This document shows positions 28,551-37,382 of a stretch of 64,000 bases of DNA, one piece after another. Origin of the DNA: Pseudomonas sp. (GTDB lineage Bacteria > Pseudomonadota > Gammaproteobacteria > Pseudomonadales > Pseudomonadaceae); the NCBI RefSeq assembly GCF_030683065.1, contig NZ_JAUXMX010000047.1:1-64000 (forward strand), read 5' to 3'. Each line of letters starts with the position of its first letter. Position 1 is the first letter of the stretch. The position numbers were made by a program, and so were the translations under genes. Below the pieces are notes generated by a model, which did not search any database, was not told the DNA's origin, and saw only the letters and a program-made list of their open reading frames with translations.

Positions 28551-29720
28551 CTACAACTCCCCGCGCAACGCCTTCTCGAACAAGCGGCTGTACTCGCTCG
28601 CGCTAAAACCAATCGGGTTGGTCCCCGCTGACGGGTCGACTTCGGCCATTTGCCCGACCTGCTCGATGCGGCTGTCGTCGATGCCGATTTCGCTCAGGCT
28701 GTGGGGGATGCCGACTTCGTTACGCAGGTGTAGCACCCAGTCGAGTACGCCGGTGAATCCCGGCTTGGCCAGGTTGAGGTAGCGCGCGAGACGTTCCATT
28801 TGTGGCTCGATGCTGGCGCGGTTGGCCTGCAACACGTAGGGCATCAGTACCGCATTGAGCAGGCCGTGGTGGGCGTCGTACAGCGCGCCGAGGGGATGGG
28901 CCAGCGCGTGCATGGCGCCGAGGCCGCGCTGGAAGGCGGTGGCACCCATGCTCGAGGCCACCAGCATCTGCAGGCGCGCCTCGACATCGCTGCCCTTGCT
29001 TACCGCCCGCGGCAGGTAATGCTGGACCAAACGCATACCTTCCAGGGCGATGCCTTCGGCCATGGGGTGGAACAGCGGCGAGCAGTAGGCTTCGAGGCTA
29101 TGCGACAGGGCGTCCATGCCGGTGGCGGCGGTGATTTTCGGCGGCAGACCGATGCTCAGTTGCGGGTCGAGGATGACCAGGGCCGGGAGCATCCGCGGGT
29201 GGAATATGATGCGTTTGATGTGCTCGGCGTCGTCGGTGATCACCGAGGCACGGCCGACTTCCGAGCCGGTGCCGGCGGTGGTCGGCACCGCCACCACCGG
29301 CGCCATGCCGGCGACGTCGACGCGGTTGCAGTTGTCGCCCACATCCTCGAAGTCCCACAGCGGGCGACTCTGACCGACCATCAGGGCGATAGCCTTGCCG
29401 GCGTCCAGCGCCGAACCGCCGCCGAAGGCGATCACCCCGTCGTGGCCTCCGGCCTTGAAAGCGGCCACGCCATCCATCACGTTGTGCCCGGTGGGGTTGC
29501 TTTTGATCGCCGAAAAAAGCCCGGCCTTGAGGCCATCGTCGCGGCACTGCAGCAGGGCGTGGTCGATCAGCGACAGGGCCGCCAGGCCGGGGTCGGTGAC
29601 CAGCAGCGGCGCGCGCATACCCAAGGCACGGCAGGCGGCCGGCAGTTCGGTGATGCGCCCGGCGCCAACGCGAATCGAGGTCGGGTAGTTCCAGTTCATG
29701 CGGTATTGATTCAGGTCCAT
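28551..29720 (-). CDS. Iron-containing alcohol dehydrogenase
   Basis: 389 aa group III Fe-ADH. NAD-binding motif FGGGSALDAGKAIAL, PTTAGTGSEV, and metal ligands in MDALSHSLEAY and ALAHPLGALYDAHHGLLNAVLMP are all present. The ATG at 29720 has GAGGTG 4-5 nt upstream and lies 8 bp from the aldehyde dehydrogenase stop; the track's GTG start is four codons earlier. Together with the next two genes it could oxidise a gamma-glutamylated amino alcohol (see findings). Substrate unproven. Confidence 0.88.
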   Translation of the reverse strand: MDLNQYRMNWNYPTSIRVGAGRITELPAACRALGMRAPLLVTDPGLAALSLIDHALLQCRDDGLKAGLFSAIKSNPTGHNVMDGVAAFKAGGHDGVIAFGGGSALDAGKAIALMVGQSRPLWDFEDVGDNCNRVDVAGMAPVVAVPTTAGTGSEVGRASVITDDAEHIKRIIFHPRMLPALVILDPQLSIGLPPKITAATGMDALSHSLEAYCSPLFHPMAEGIALEGMRLVQHYLPRAVSKGSDVEARLQMLVASSMGATAFQRGLGAMHALAHPLGALYDAHHGLLNAVLMPYVLQANRASIEPQMERLARYLNLAKPGFTGVLDWVLHLRNEVGIPHSLSEIGIDDSRIEQVGQMAEVDPSAGTNPIGFSASEYSRLFEKALRGEL

Positions 29721-29728
29721 GGCGCACC

Positions 29729-31117
29729 TCACAGCTGGGTCTTGAAGTGGAAGGATTTAGGCCGGGTCAGGTGTTCGTAGCCGATGCTCGACAGGCTGCA
29801 GCCGCGCCCGGAGTGCTTCACCCCAGTCCAGGCCAGGGCCGGGTCGAGGTAGTCGCAACGGTTGAGAAATACCGTGCCGGCGTCGATGCGGTCTGCCAAA
29901 GCCAGGGCGGCGTCGACGTCGCGGCTGAAGATGGCGGCGCTGAGGCCGAATTCGCTGTCGTTGATCAGCGCCAGCGCTTCCTCGTCGTCCTTGACCTTCT
30001 GGATGCCGACCACCGGGCCGAAGGATTCCTCAGTCATCACGCGCATGCCGTGGTAGACGCCGGTCAGCACCTGGGGCGCTAGGTAGGCGGAGCCGGGGCG
30101 ATCAAGGGCGAAGCCGGCCGGATCGATATGGGCGACCGCGCCCTGGGCCACGGCCTCGTTGATCTGCCGGCGAACGAAATCCGCCGCCTCGCTGCGCACC
30201 AGCGGGCCGAGGGTGGTTTGCGGGTCGTCCGAGCGGCCCAGCTTGTAGCGTTTGACCAAGGCCACCGCCTGTTCGACGAAAGCCTCGAACAGCGACTCGT
30301 GCACGTAGATGCGCTCGATACCGCAACAGGATTGCCCGGAGTTAAAAAAAGCACCGTCTATGCTGGTGGCCACCGCATGACTGAGGTCGGCGTCGGCGCG
30401 CACGTAAGCCGGGTCCTTACCGCCCAGTTCCAGGCCGACGCTGATAAAGCGCCCCGCCGCTGCCCGCTCGACCATGGCGCCGCCCGGCACCGAGCCGGTG
30501 AAGGACACATGCTGGATCGCTGGCGCCTGGATCAGCAGCTCGGTGTCAGCGTGACTCAGGTGCAGGTACTGGAACACACCTTCGGGCAACCCTGCCTCGG
30601 CGAAGGCTTCGACCATGCGCTCGGCGCACAGCGGGGTCTGCGCCGAGTGCTTGAGCAGCACCGCGTTACCGGCCAGCAGCGCTGGCATCAGCGCGTTCAC
30701 TGCAGTCAGGTAGGGATAGTTCCAGGGCGCGATGATCAGGGCCACGCCCAGTGGCTCGCGACGAATGAAGCGAGTGAAGCCGGCTTTTTCCGGCAAGCGG
30801 ATGTCGGCCAGGGCACTCTCGGCGATATCCGCCATGTAGCTGGCGCGCTCGACGAAGCCGCGTATCTCACCGGCGGCGTAGCGGATCGGTCGGCCCATCA
30901 TCCAGCACAGTTCCTCGGCCAGTTGATCTTCACGGGCGGCGAATGCAGCGATGGCCCGACGACCGATGGCCACGCGCTCGGCCAGCGGGGTGTGCTTCCA
31001 GGCTTGCTGCGCCCGTTCGGCCTTGGCCAGGGCGACCTTTATGTCACTGGCCGAAGCCAGCTCACGCTCGACATACAACGAGCCGTCGATGGGGGATATG
31101 CATTGCAGCTTGCTCAT
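29729..31117 (-). CDS. NAD(P)-dependent aldehyde dehydrogenase
   Basis: 462 aa ALDH superfamily. Motifs: IAPWNYPYLTAVNALMPALLAGN, catalytic Glu in VGLELGGKDPAYV, catalytic Cys in FFNSGQSCCGIERIYV, and EESFGPVVGI. Slightly shorter than the usual 480-500 aa but complete. It lies between the glutamine-synthetase-like gene (51 bp upstream) and the Fe-ADH (8 bp downstream), an operon for sequential alcohol to aldehyde to acid oxidation. Confidence 0.9.
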   Translation of the reverse strand: MSKLQCISPIDGSLYVERELASASDIKVALAKAERAQQAWKHTPLAERVAIGRRAIAAFAAREDQLAEELCWMMGRPIRYAAGEIRGFVERASYMADIAESALADIRLPEKAGFTRFIRREPLGVALIIAPWNYPYLTAVNALMPALLAGNAVLLKHSAQTPLCAERMVEAFAEAGLPEGVFQYLHLSHADTELLIQAPAIQHVSFTGSVPGGAMVERAAAGRFISVGLELGGKDPAYVRADADLSHAVATSIDGAFFNSGQSCCGIERIYVHESLFEAFVEQAVALVKRYKLGRSDDPQTTLGPLVRSEAADFVRRQINEAVAQGAVAHIDPAGFALDRPGSAYLAPQVLTGVYHGMRVMTEESFGPVVGIQKVKDDEEALALINDSEFGLSAAIFSRDVDAALALADRIDAGTVFLNRCDYLDPALAWTGVKHSGRGCSLSSIGYEHLTRPKSFHFKTQL

Positions 31118-31168
31118 TGCTCACTCCGCAGGATGTTATTCCGATCGGCCTGTAGGAACGTGCATGAC

Positions 31169-32542
31169 TCAGATGATTTCAAAGTAGCGATCCAGCTCCC
31201 AATCGCTGACATGCCGACGGTATTCACGCTCCTCCCATTCGCGGCTGGCAGCAAAATGCTCGACGAACGGATCGCCGAACAATTCGCGCGCAGCCGCCGA
31301 GGCTTTCAGGCGCTGCGCCGCATCCCACAGGGTGCGTGGCAAGGCCAGCTCCGGCGCGTGCTTCTGCGCATAGGCGTTGCCAGACACCGGCTCGCTCGGC
31401 TGCCACTGCTGCATCACCCCGTACAGGCCAGAACCGATGGCCACGGCGAGGGTCAGGTAAGGATTGCCGTCCGCCGCGCCAAGGCGGTATTCCTGTCGCT
31501 GCGACTTGTCGCTGCCGGGGATCACGCGCAGCGCCGCGGTACGGTTTTCTACGCCCCAGGTGGCGTCGGTCGGCGCCCAGAAGCCAGGAATCAGGCGCCG
31601 GTAGCTGTTCAGGGTCGGCGCCACCATGCACAGGAACTCGGGCATCAGACGCTGCTGGCCGGCGAGGAACTGGCGCTGGATCAGGCTCATGTTGTGCGCC
31701 TGACTCGGGTCATGGAAGGCCGATTTTCCAGTCGTCCGGTCGCGCAGGGAGACGTGAATATGCCCGCTCTGCCCCGGGTACTTGCCCGACCACTTGGCCA
31801 TGAAGGTAGCCATGAGACCGTTGCGCTGGGCCAGCACCTTCATGAAGGTCTTGAACAGCGCGCCCTTGTCCCCCGCGGCTTCGGCATGGTCATAGGCGAT
31901 GGCAGCCTCGATCACGCCGGGACCGGTCTCGGTGTGCAGACCTTCGATGGGGAAGTCCATCCGCTCGGCCAGTTCGAGAATCTCGTGGTACAGCTCGGCA
32001 TGCACCGAGTTGCGGATGGTCGAGTAGCCGAACCAGTCCGGGGTAAACGGCTTGAGGTTGCGATAGCCCTTTTCCCGCGCCGACTCCGGGGTTTCATCGA
32101 ACATGAAGAATTCGTATTCCAGCGCCGCGAAGGGATCGAAGCCCATTGCCTGGCAGCGCTCGATCACCCGGCGCAGGGTGGCGCGCGGACACACCTGCTC
32201 GGCCCGCTGGTCGAACTCGCAGATAAACAGCAGCATGCCGTTCTCGAAGGGAATATCGCGGCAAGTGTGCGGCAACACGCGCACCGGCGCGTCCGGGTAG
32301 CCGGTGTGCCAGCCGGTGTAGCTGGCGTTATCGTAGAGCTGATCCTTGACGTCCCAGCCGAGCACCACGTCGCAGAAGGCGAAGCCGCTGTCGAGGGCGC
32401 AGAGGAACTTGCTGCGGCTCAGGTATTTGCCGCGCATCACCCCGTCGTTGTCGAACACCCCGACCTTGACGTGACTGAGGCCGCGCTCTTCGACGATGCG
32501 TCTGGCGTCCTCGCTGGTTTTTACATCCCGCGGATTGAGCAT
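31169..32542 (-). CDS. Glutamine synthetase-like gamma-glutamyl-amine ligase
   Basis: 457 aa GS-fold protein: beta-grasp N-domain, then catalytic motifs ALEYEFFMFDE, KWSGKYPGQSGHIHVSL and the ATP/glutamate site ENRTAALRVIP. It lacks the adenylylation loop Tyr context of GlnA and resembles gamma-glutamylpolyamine/gamma-glutamylalkylamide synthetases (PuuA, IpuC). It probably joins glutamate to an amine. ATG at 32542 is preferred over the GTG two codons earlier. Its leader carries an A-rich Crc/Hfq motif. A weak sigma-54-like GG-N10-GC lies near 32611-32626. Confidence 0.85.
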   Translation of the reverse strand: MLNPRDVKTSEDARRIVEERGLSHVKVGVFDNDGVMRGKYLSRSKFLCALDSGFAFCDVVLGWDVKDQLYDNASYTGWHTGYPDAPVRVLPHTCRDIPFENGMLLFICEFDQRAEQVCPRATLRRVIERCQAMGFDPFAALEYEFFMFDETPESAREKGYRNLKPFTPDWFGYSTIRNSVHAELYHEILELAERMDFPIEGLHTETGPGVIEAAIAYDHAEAAGDKGALFKTFMKVLAQRNGLMATFMAKWSGKYPGQSGHIHVSLRDRTTGKSAFHDPSQAHNMSLIQRQFLAGQQRLMPEFLCMVAPTLNSYRRLIPGFWAPTDATWGVENRTAALRVIPGSDKSQRQEYRLGAADGNPYLTLAVAIGSGLYGVMQQWQPSEPVSGNAYAQKHAPELALPRTLWDAAQRLKASAAARELFGDPFVEHFAASREWEEREYRRHVSDWELDRYFEII

Positions 32543-32554
32543 AAACACCCCTGT

Positions 32555-32569
32555 CTCTTGTTGTTATTT
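32555..32569 (-). promoter_or_regulatory. Crc/Hfq CA-motif at the ligase ribosome binding site
   Basis: The mRNA reads AAATAACAACAAGAG, ending 12 nt before the ATG and flanking the AGGGG ribosome binding site. The AANAANAA pattern is the Hfq/Crc translational-repression site of pseudomonads. It predicts catabolite repression of this operon, relieved by CrcZ, which is encoded in this same window. Confidence 0.55.
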
Positions 32570-32588
32570 CGACTTCCGGTGTCGTAGC

Positions 32589-33010
32589 TCCAGGCGACCA
32601 CGAATACTGCTGCATGCAGACAGCCAAACCACCCACATGCCGAGCCACACCCTTGCCTGGCTGAACGCCCGGTGAAAGCTCATTGAGTGTGGTACAGGAT
32701 TGGCAACTTGGCGGGCGGGTCAGGCAAAAAACTACGGCCCGGCGCGCCTGCAAAACACGGTTATGTAGGGGTTAAGTGTTGCGAGGAGATAAGCGCCGGC
32801 GCGTTGCCTGAGGCGCAACGCGACAAAGCCCAATGAGACGTTGCATCTGCTTGTTGGGCTTGGCTGCGCTCAACCTACGCACCCGCGCCAACCTAGCTGC
32901 ACCCTCCTCGCCCGCCCTACGCTGCGAACGGATCACGGTTTTTTTGCAGCAGGCGGAAGTTTTTCACAGCAGTTCAGCGTAAGCGCCTCTTCACCGCCGA
33001 CCCGACTCGG
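32589..33010. other. Intergenic region with a REP-like palindrome
   Basis: No gene. A palindromic repeat at about 32826-32883 (AAAGCCCAA ... TTGTTGGGCTT ... CTCAACCTACG) resembles the units at 20302 and 56281. The remainder shows only the presumed promoter region of the ligase operon. Confidence 0.4.
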
Positions 33011-33541
33011 TTAGCCAAGCATGCGCGGCAGGATGTCCTGTCCTTGGCGGCGATGGGCGAAGGTCATCAGTACATGCCCGGCGATCAGCAGTAACAACAA
33101 CCAGCCGCCCCAACCATGGAAGAGGTTGGCCGGCAGCATCAGCCACTCGATCTTCTCGCCGGCAAAGCCCGGCATCAGCTGCAAGCCGAACACACTGAGT
33201 TCACGGCCCGAACCATATTGGCGCAACAGGGCGAACAGCGGCACACAGAACATCAACCCATAGAGCACGATATGCCCCAGGCTGGCAGCCAGCCCAAGGG
33301 ATGCCGGCCGCCGCTTGCGGCTGTGCAGCGCCCAGCCCACGCGCAACAGGATCAACAACATCAACACCACACCTGCGGCCTTGTGCGTGCCCCACATAAA
33401 TTCATCAAGGGCAGACTCCTCAAGCAGCACCCGCACCACAGTGGTCAAAAACTGCCAGCCCAAGATAAGCGCCATAGACCAATGCAAGGCGCGGCTAATA
33501 AACCCATAGCGCTGGGCGTTGTCGGAATAATTACGTGCCAT
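33011..33541 (-). CDS. Cytochrome b561 family protein
   Basis: 176 aa with four transmembrane helices. Haem-ligand histidines are in RALHWSMALILGW, MWGTHKAAGVVLML, LGHIVLYGLMF and LFHGWGGWLLLLLIAGHVLMT, as in CybB-type quinol:oxygen/superoxide oxidoreductases. It is a single gene between the catabolic operon and the TRAP genes, with no obvious partner. Confidence 0.9.
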   Translation of the reverse strand: MARNYSDNAQRYGFISRALHWSMALILGWQFLTTVVRVLLEESALDEFMWGTHKAAGVVLMLLILLRVGWALHSRKRRPASLGLAASLGHIVLYGLMFCVPLFALLRQYGSGRELSVFGLQLMPGFAGEKIEWLMLPANLFHGWGGWLLLLLIAGHVLMTFAHRRQGQDILPRMLG

Positions 33542-33748
33542 AGTTCAGATCTCGAAACGAATACATGAAAGAAGTTTAGCGGGCGCAAGTCTAAAGCTTA
33601 AAAGGAATCGATAACAACAAAGCGTATTGCGGGGCACAGTTGCTTGCCAGCAGCGCACATGCCGAGCGCTGCACAACCCAACGCAGCGTCCGCGATGTTC
33701 GGATTTGACCGGTATTTCACTGCTGGCACGGTATTACCGGGCGGCGTT

Positions 33749-33783
33749 GCGCTTTAGTCGCGGCACCAGCGCCGCTAAAGCGC
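33749..33783. repeat. REP-like palindrome
   Basis: GCGCTTTAG and its exact complement CTAAAGCGC flank GCGGCACCAGCGCCG. It sits in the 333-bp gap (33542-33874) between cytochrome b561 and dctP, where I see no gene. Confidence 0.5.
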
Positions 33784-33874
33784 CTCCCACGGTCAATTCA
33801 GAGGCGCTGGCAAGCCCCCGCCTCCACGCGCTAAGCATGTCGACAACAGGCAACTCAGACATAGCCCGCTGGCA

Positions 33875-34927
33875 CTAGCCGCGATACGGCGCACCCGCCT
33901 TGGCCATCAGGGCGTTGTATTTCTTGAATATCTCCACTACACGGGCGCAGCGTGGGCTGGTCTTGGCGATTTCGTCCCAGAACTTCAGCGCTTCGGCTTC
34001 CACGGTGGCCCATTCTTCAGCCGGTATGGAAGTCAACTGCAGCTTGCCGCCTTCGACCCGCAACTGCGCCTCGCCGCCCCAGTACCAGTGCTGGCGGTAG
34101 TAGTTGGAGCTGTCCATGCACAATTTGAACAGGGTTTTCAGGTGCTCGGGCACAGCATCCCATTTGTCCGAATTGGCGAAGTAGGAGCCGCACCAGGCAC
34201 CGGAGATGTTATTGGTGAGAAAGTATTTGGTCACGTTGGCCCAGCCAACGGTGTAGTCCTCGGTAATGCCAGACCAGGCAATGCCATCCAGCTCGCCGGT
34301 CTGCATCGCCACCTCGACGTCTTCCCAGGGCAGGGTCACCGGGATCACACCGAAACGGGTAAGAAACTTGCCGGCGGTGGGAAAAGTGAAGATGCGCTTG
34401 CCCTTAAGGTGTTCGAGCTTGGTGATCGGCTCCACGGTGGCGAAGTGGCAAGGGTCCCAGGCACCAGCACCGAGCCAGGTCACGCCTTTGACTTCGCCAT
34501 AGGCCTCGGCCCAGATTTCATTGAGCCCGTACTGTTCGAACAGCACCGGAATATCCAGGCTGTAACGGGTGGCGAACGGGAAGTAGCCGCCGAATACCGA
34601 GATATCCACCGGTGCCGCGATGGAGTCGTCATCGCTCTGCACCGCATCGATAGTGCCGCGCTGCATGGCGCGGAACAGCTCGCCAGTGGGCACCAGTTGG
34701 TCGGCGTAGTAGAGCTGGATTTCCATCTGGCCGTTGGCTGCCTTATTAAAGGCATCAATCGACGGTTTGATCACATGCTCGCCGAGGGCCGGGCCGGCAT
34801 AGGTTTGCAGGCGCCAGGTGATTTTCTTCGGTTCCTGGGCATAGATATGCGCCGAACCCAAGGCAGTGGCACCCACCGCACCAGTGGTCACTGCCGCGGT
34901 CTTGAGGAAGCTGCGTCTCGTAGTCAT
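33875..34927 (-). CDS. dctP: TRAP transporter solute-binding protein (DctP family)
   Basis: 350 aa. Twin-arginine signal TTRRSFLKTAAVTTGAVGATALG. The body matches DctP/TakP-like binding proteins (ITWRLQTYAGPALGEHVIKPSIDAFNKAANGQMEIQLYYADQLVPTGELF, and LTRFGVIPVTLPWEDVEVAMQTGELDGIAWSG around the ligand-site Arg/Trp). TakP-like proteins bind 2-keto or other small carboxylic acids; the ligand here is unknown. It is separated from its permease genes by 339 bp that include a repeat element. Confidence 0.9.
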   Translation of the reverse strand: MTTRRSFLKTAAVTTGAVGATALGSAHIYAQEPKKITWRLQTYAGPALGEHVIKPSIDAFNKAANGQMEIQLYYADQLVPTGELFRAMQRGTIDAVQSDDDSIAAPVDISVFGGYFPFATRYSLDIPVLFEQYGLNEIWAEAYGEVKGVTWLGAGAWDPCHFATVEPITKLEHLKGKRIFTFPTAGKFLTRFGVIPVTLPWEDVEVAMQTGELDGIAWSGITEDYTVGWANVTKYFLTNNISGAWCGSYFANSDKWDAVPEHLKTLFKLCMDSSNYYRQHWYWGGEAQLRVEGGKLQLTSIPAEEWATVEAEALKFWDEIAKTSPRCARVVEIFKKYNALMAKAGAPYRG

Positions 34928-34990
34928 GCTGGTATCTCCAATAGTGTCGATTCAGATGTCATACATCCGCATAGCACCACTGCGACCACT

Positions 34991-35153
34991 AGGAGCCTGT
35001 CGGGATTGACCGTTCGTAGCGAGGGACAGTCCGGTTTGATTCAGTTTTGTTGCTCTTTCGAGGCGAATAGCTCGCTATTTAACGAAAAAGAGCAGCAAAC
35101 ATGACCAAGCCCGGCTTTGCGCAGTAGAACAGTGTTGAGTCCGACAGACTCCT
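34991..35153. repeat. MITE-like element, copy 2
   Basis: A 163-bp block with imperfect inverted ends (AGGAGCCTGTCGG and CCGACAGACTCCT). Its interior parallels the element at 10823-10982: CGTAGCGAGGGACAG, TGCTCTTTCGAGGCGAATAG, ATTTAACGAAAAAGAGCA, ATGACCAAGCCCGGCTTTGC. It lies inside the TRAP operon between dctM and dctP. Confidence 0.75.
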
Positions 35154-35266
35154 CGGGGCGGTGCAGCGTTTTCAGGTGGGCAACTCGCTCCCCATGGGTG
35201 GCTGTACAGTTCTGCTTCGCCTTAACACGCCAATCGTTAGTTACTGCCGTTCCTGAATTCTTGGTT

Positions 35267-36592
35267 TCAGCGTGCGTAGTGCCACTGCGGTAACCACAGC
35301 GCCAGTTGCGGAAACACCATCACCAGCACCAGAGCTAGAACCATCACCAGCACGAAGGGCGTGACCGAAACGTAGATGTCGCGCAGCGACACCTCCGGCG
35401 GCGCCATGGCGCGCATCAGGAACAGGTTGTAGCCGAAGGGCGGGGTCATGTAGGCGATCTGGCAAGTAATGGTGTAGAGCACGCCGTACCAGATCAGGTC
35501 AAAACCGAGGGCGCCGACCAGCGGAATATAGAGGGGGGCGACGATTACCAGCATGGCGGTGTCGTCGAGGAACATGCCCATGACGATGAACGACAGCTGC
35601 ATCATGATGAGGATCTGCCAGGGCCCCAGGTCCAGTCGGTCGACGAAGAAGGTCTCGATGGCCTTGACCGCGCCGAGGCCGTCGAACACCGCACCGAAGC
35701 ACAGCGCGGCGAGAATGATCCACATAAACATGCAGGTGATACCCAGCGTCTTGCGCAGGGTTTCCTCCATCACCTTGGCAGTCAGCCGGCGCTTGAACAG
35801 GGCCGCCACGGTAGCCGCCGCCGCGCCCACCGCCGAACTTTCCACCAGACTGGTAACGCCCATCAGGAACAGGCCGGTCATGGAGAAGAAAATGAACAGC
35901 GGCGCAATGCCCGCCTGGAGCAGGGCCAGCTTCTCGCGCCAGCTGATCTGCAGGCGCTCCTCCTCGGGCAGCGCCGGCCCGAGCGCGGGGTTCAGGCGGC
36001 AGCGAATGACGATATAAAGCACAAACAGAGTGGCCATCATCAGCCCTGGGAAGACCCCGGCCAGCCACAACTGGCCCACCGGCTGGCGGGCAATCATGCC
36101 GTACAGCACCAGCACCACGCTGGGCGGGATGAGGATACCCAGCGAACTGCCGGCCTGGATCACCCCGGTGACCATGATTTTGTCGTAACCACGGCGCAGC
36201 AACTCGGGCAGGGCGATGCTGGCACCAATCGCCATGCCGGCGACGCTCAGGCCGTTCATCGCCGAGACCGCCACCATCAGACCAATGGTGCCGATGGCCA
36301 GGCCGCCATGCAGCGGCCCCATCCAGACATGGAACATGCGGTAGAGGTCTTCGGCCAGCCCGGATTCGGAGAGCATATACCCCATGTAGACGAACATCGG
36401 CAGGGTCAGCAGCGGGTACCACTTCATCAACTTCATCGCAGCGTTGAACGCCACTTCCGAACCGCCATCGCCCCACAGCAGTAAAGAGGCAATCACCGCG
36501 ACAAAACCGATGGCACCGAACACCCGCTTGCCGGTGAGCAGCAGCAACATCATGGTGGAGAACATCAGCAGCGCGATGAGTTCGTAACTCAT
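35267..36592 (-). CDS. dctM: TRAP transporter large permease (DctM family)
   Basis: 441 aa, about 12-13 transmembrane helices. DctM hallmarks: TLPMFVYMGYMLSESGLAEDLYRM, GASIALPELLRRGYDKIMVTGVIQAGSSLGILIPPSVVLVLYG, and MFLDDTAMLVIVAPLYIPLVGALGFDLIWYGVLYTI. It forms the Na+-driven channel with DctQ. Its start shares one base with the dctQ stop. Confidence 0.93.
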   Translation of the reverse strand: MSYELIALLMFSTMMLLLLTGKRVFGAIGFVAVIASLLLWGDGGSEVAFNAAMKLMKWYPLLTLPMFVYMGYMLSESGLAEDLYRMFHVWMGPLHGGLAIGTIGLMVAVSAMNGLSVAGMAIGASIALPELLRRGYDKIMVTGVIQAGSSLGILIPPSVVLVLYGMIARQPVGQLWLAGVFPGLMMATLFVLYIVIRCRLNPALGPALPEEERLQISWREKLALLQAGIAPLFIFFSMTGLFLMGVTSLVESSAVGAAAATVAALFKRRLTAKVMEETLRKTLGITCMFMWIILAALCFGAVFDGLGAVKAIETFFVDRLDLGPWQILIMMQLSFIVMGMFLDDTAMLVIVAPLYIPLVGALGFDLIWYGVLYTITCQIAYMTPPFGYNLFLMRAMAPPEVSLRDIYVSVTPFVLVMVLALVLVMVFPQLALWLPQWHYAR

Positions 36593-37098
36593 TACAGCGC
36601 CTCCCCGCGGGCGCTGGCGAGGTCCTTGAAGAAGATTGCGATCGCCTGTAGCAGCATCAACGCCACGCCGATGGTCATGACAATCTTGATCGGCGCCATA
36701 CGCGGCGACCAGGCTGAATAGCTGGTTTCGCCATATTCGAGGGCATACAGCGTAGAAGAAACGCCGCCGTAAAGGAGAAAGACCAGGTAGAAAATCAGGA
36801 AGCCGATAGTGATCACATCCATGATCGCGGCCGTGCGCGGCGACCAGCGGCTATAGAACAAATCCATGCGCACATGGGCATCGAGTTGCATGGAGTAGCC
36901 GCCGCCCAACAGAAAGTAGGCAACCATCAGAAACTGCGCCACTTCCAGGGTCCAGATCGCCGGAGTGGCAAAGGTCTTGCTGACCGAGGAATACAGCAGC
37001 ACCGCCAGCATGACAAAGATCAGGTACATGGCGAAGCGGCCGATGACTCGATTCATCGTGTCTACCGTTCGTACAAATATCCGTATGACCTTAGGCAT
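36592..37098 (-). CDS. dctQ: TRAP transporter small permease (DctQ family)
   Basis: 168 aa with four transmembrane segments; the conserved FLLGGGYSMQLDAHVRMDLFYSRWSPRTAA loop is diagnostic for DctQ. It heads the order dctQ-dctM-dctP. The TAATG overlap with dctM shows coupling. A later in-frame ATG (MNRVIGRFAMYL) could also serve as the start. Confidence 0.9.
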   Translation of the reverse strand: MPKVIRIFVRTVDTMNRVIGRFAMYLIFVMLAVLLYSSVSKTFATPAIWTLEVAQFLMVAYFLLGGGYSMQLDAHVRMDLFYSRWSPRTAAIMDVITIGFLIFYLVFLLYGGVSSTLYALEYGETSYSAWSPRMAPIKIVMTIGVALMLLQAIAIFFKDLASARGEAL

Positions 37099-37230
37099 GC
37101 GAATCCCTGCGAATTAGTCGTTATCTGGTCAGACTAGTCGAAGATTCAATAAAGCCAACCTGCACGTATTCGCGCGGCCTACTGGCTTTTTCGCGGCTAT
37201 GACTCGGCATGCCAGGCGCCACTATTGCGT

Positions 37231-37328
37231 GTGGGAGCGGTCTCGACCGCGAATGGCGACGCTACCCTCAGCTACCGGGTCGCCTGGGTTCTCGGCCAGT
37301 AACCAGGCGTCCCCGCTCCTCCTACAAG
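37231..37328. repeat. REP/BIME-like repeat
   Basis: GTGGGAGCGGTCTCGACCGCG at the left and CCCGCTCCTCCTACAAG at the right form the inverted ends of a common Pseudomonas palindromic unit. It lies in the 284-bp gap between dctQ and the lipase gene; there is no gene in it. Confidence 0.6.
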
Positions 37329-37382
37329 CTCGTGGCATGCCGCAAAAAAGTGCTCAAGCTCTGGATTCGCCGTGCGCCGCCC

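Noticed and set aside
28800-29780. 326-aa plus-strand ORF
   Set aside because: Antisense to the iron alcohol dehydrogenase, which has full NAD and metal motifs.
30128-32587. 819-aa plus-strand ORF
   Set aside because: It lies wholly antisense to the aldehyde dehydrogenase and GS-like genes, which have complete family motifs. The open frame is a by-product of GC-rich codon use, and its composition (His/Gln/Arg/Val-rich, no domain) is not protein-like.
34088-35104. 338-aa plus-strand ORF
   Set aside because: Antisense to dctP and runs into the repeat element.
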